Origin: Pisaster brevispinus
Taxonomy: Eukaryota; Echinodermata; Asteroidea; Forcipulatida; Asteriidae
NCBI GenBank assembly: GCA_023634235.1
Contig: JAMKCF010000008.1
Span: 14,991,627-15,055,626 of the forward strand
DNA: 64,000 bases
Reading direction: 5' to 3'
The notes beneath the pieces were generated by a model that was not told where the DNA came from, searched no databases, and worked only from the letters and a program-made list of their open reading frames with translations. The position numbers were made by a program, and so were the translations under genes. This document shows positions 61,736-64,000 of this stretch, in pieces (positions within the stretch are counted from its first letter, which is position 1; each line of letters starts with the position of its first letter).

Positions 61736-64000
61736 TAACTTAACAGTATTACTCCATCCACTTGTCCTGACCGGGGTTAGCGATGGCATGGGAACTAGCT
61801 CAAGCACAGGGGGACAAGGATGAGTTTATGCGATCCATAAGCAACTGGGGAATGAGGTTGTTATGTTTCTAAACCTTTCATTGGGCTATATGAATGTTTT
61901 GTTTCCTTTCAACTTTAAACTTTATTGACTCCTGTTATATAAACAATTTAATGGGATTGTGGTGTATATTGTTCAGTAATATAAAAGTGAATGTGTAACA
62001 CTATTTACTCACATGTACAAATGAGATTACGAGCGTATATCTAACAGAAAGTGACACATAAACGCGGGAAGGTGTGCGCTGCACTTAAAAAGTCTACCGC
62101 GTATTTCAAATTATTGCAATTATTTACTATTTTCAACATAACATATATAATAAAGGTAATCAATAGTAATATAATTATGAAATCACCATTTGTCTACAAT
62201 ACACATGATATATACCCTAGAAGTTAAAAGAAAATCAGTTTAAAATATTTTATTATTATTATCAATTTGTATGTTCAATACTTGCTTTCAAAGTTTTCTC
62301 TTTCAGTTAATTTGCCTTTTTTTGTCTTGTGAAACAATCTTTCATAAAGGTTTGATTAAAAATTAAAATATAGCTGAGGCCAATAATTTAGAATTTATTG
62401 TAAATACAAATCAAATTTAGATTTTCACAATTACTCAATGGTTATTTTTGTTCATCTACCTGTAAGTTTAGTGAAGGATTAAATTTATTATGATAGTGAT
62501 GTTTTATAATCGATAAATTAATAAATGGGCAAACCTTTTTATCAAAAGGGAAAGTGTGTAATTGAATTTGGAAATGGAAATCCATAAAACTTCATTAACA
62601 AACCATTACAAACAAAATGGGCCTTTTTGCGATTTTACCAAATAATGGTTTATGTTTTGTCAGGGATTTTTGCGCGCTTTCCTGTCGGGCTTATTTTGAT
62701 TCTGATAATTGAAATAAGCAATTGGGATTTGGGCTTGGTCTTCATCAGTGAGCTTTCAGATTTTTTCGCCCGACAAAAACCAATGCTGTACTTTATATTC
62801 ACTCATCTTTGATGGATTTTTAATCATGTTCACATGATTACGGGTGAAGTAACTTTTTGAAACTTCAACTTTGTGTCAAATTGGCTCCAGCATTTTGAAG
62901 TACAATCCATTGATGTCAGTTGTACGAAAGTTCACTTCACAACATAGTAATTTGAATACTGTAGACCTGTAACCTCTACAAAGATGGTATAAGCGCGGCC
63001 TTTATCTAAAATCATTTTTTCAAATGAAAGTTTTTGACTTGGCCTCAGAAAGTTGTGCTTGGCCTAGCTGCATAGCTCCACCACTTGTCAAATTTTAGAA
63101 GGTCATATAGGTTGGCGAATTACCGCTTATGAATATGTCAATTGTCTTTCTAATAGAAATCAAATCGACCTCAAACACAACATGTCTGGAATATGGTAAA
63201 CTTATAGGACTAGTTTTATGTACAAACTCTTTACCAAGTAAGCTTTCAAGATAGAAATCACAAACAAGTAAGACCTATACCCTACACTATCTGTGAGCAA
63301 GTTGGGCCTAGGCTTGAATTTCCGAATTCGGGAAAATATTCTGGTTTCCAGTGAGAAACTGTGAGTTTCACCCCAAATTCTCTCTGAAAATAAGTACAAC
63401 ATCTTTCAGCCCATACTTATGAAAACAAATAAAGAAACATTGTTATTACGAGTGGACTCGCGGAAAATGTTCACATTCTGCATTAATTTAGTATCAGTTT
63501 TATTTGTTTGTGTGAAATATGCTGAACAAGCTGGTATTTCGTTAGTATGAAACTATTTGTACGCATTTCTGTTACTGCTAGTATGGAAATAATTGCAATA
63601 AAATATATGATTTGTATAATTTGGGTCATTTTTTTCCTTTGGATTTCGTAACTGGTTGTGTCTTTGTAAGATGACCTTCTTTGCATGCATGTATTGTTAT
63701 TCTACATGTAGTAACTTTGTACAACCACATAGCTGTAGTGTGCATGGATGTTGAAATGGTCAGTATTTTGTGATGTAGCATGCTCGCCTTTCTCACTGTA
63801 GTTGCTGACATTTAGCTCCAAATACTGAACGTAAGTATAGTTGTTTTTGTTTTTGTTAATTATTATTTATTTATTTGTTGAGATTATATAATATTGTATA
63901 TCACCATAATTGTTTTGCTGTATAACCGAATTGTGGAAAACTTGAAAGTTATTGTGTAATAAAAAGTCACACACAAACAAAAATCAAAACATAATATTTC
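61736..64000 (+). other. NDRG: A/T-rich downstream stretch with a terminal AATAAA
   Basis: Strongly A/T-rich, no exon recognised. AATAAA at 63958-63963 could be a distal polyadenylation signal of NDRG if the 3' UTR is about 7 kb. Confidence 0.35.

Overview
This is animal nuclear DNA. Genes are split into many small exons with GT-AG introns, introns are full of short inverted-repeat elements and tRNA-derived SINEs, and no bacterial-style operons are present. The protein families, very frequent ACATGT/TACATGTA motifs and the repeat types fit a marine invertebrate deuterostome, most likely an echinoderm. Hemichordate or cephalochordate cannot be excluded from sequence alone.

Two genes can be modelled exon by exon, lying head to head. 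On the minus strand, 206-13500 carries the first nine coding exons of an EDEM2-type GH47 mannosidase-like protein of ER-associated degradation. It has a separate signal-peptide exon and runs off the left edge of the window, with 412 codons present. On the plus strand, 29488-56759 carries a complete NDRG (N-myc downstream-regulated gene) family protein of 401 residues in 11 coding exons. A likely non-coding first exon lies near 13.7-13.8 kb, only about 0.2 kb from the EDEM2 start codon, which suggests a shared bidirectional promoter. All splice phases were checked by hand and agree in both genes.

Region by region: 1-6.2 kb holds EDEM2 exons 9 to 2 with short introns. 6.2-13.4 kb is EDEM2 intron 1, occupied by about seven units of a 0.8-1.0 kb repeat crowded with TGACGTCA palindromes, plus five copies of a GCTGTTTCGC hairpin unit. 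13.5-29.4 kb is the promoter region and probable NDRG intron 1, with MITE-like elements, a SINE, and an RTE-like reverse transcriptase remnant split by a 328-bp MITE. 29.4-56.8 kb is NDRG, whose introns hold further SINEs, several inverted-repeat families, a 680-bp element with 16-bp perfect terminal repeats, and several tandem arrays. 56.8-64 kb is downstream sequence, possibly a long 3' UTR, with more MITEs.

The most striking observations are: (1) a 13-unit tandem array in NDRG made from the last 61 bp of a coding exon plus its 5' splice site, organised as alternating 95/111-bp units; (2) roughly 40 CRE/ATF-type palindromes inside the first intron of an ER-quality-control gene; (3) a 188-bp element with a 12-bp target-site duplication and a hammerhead-ribozyme-like CTGAAGA...GAAA core resembling motifs of Penelope-like elements; (4) several nested insertions with readable target-site duplications. 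No obviously new protein system was found; the novelty is in the repeats and in how they overlap gene structure.
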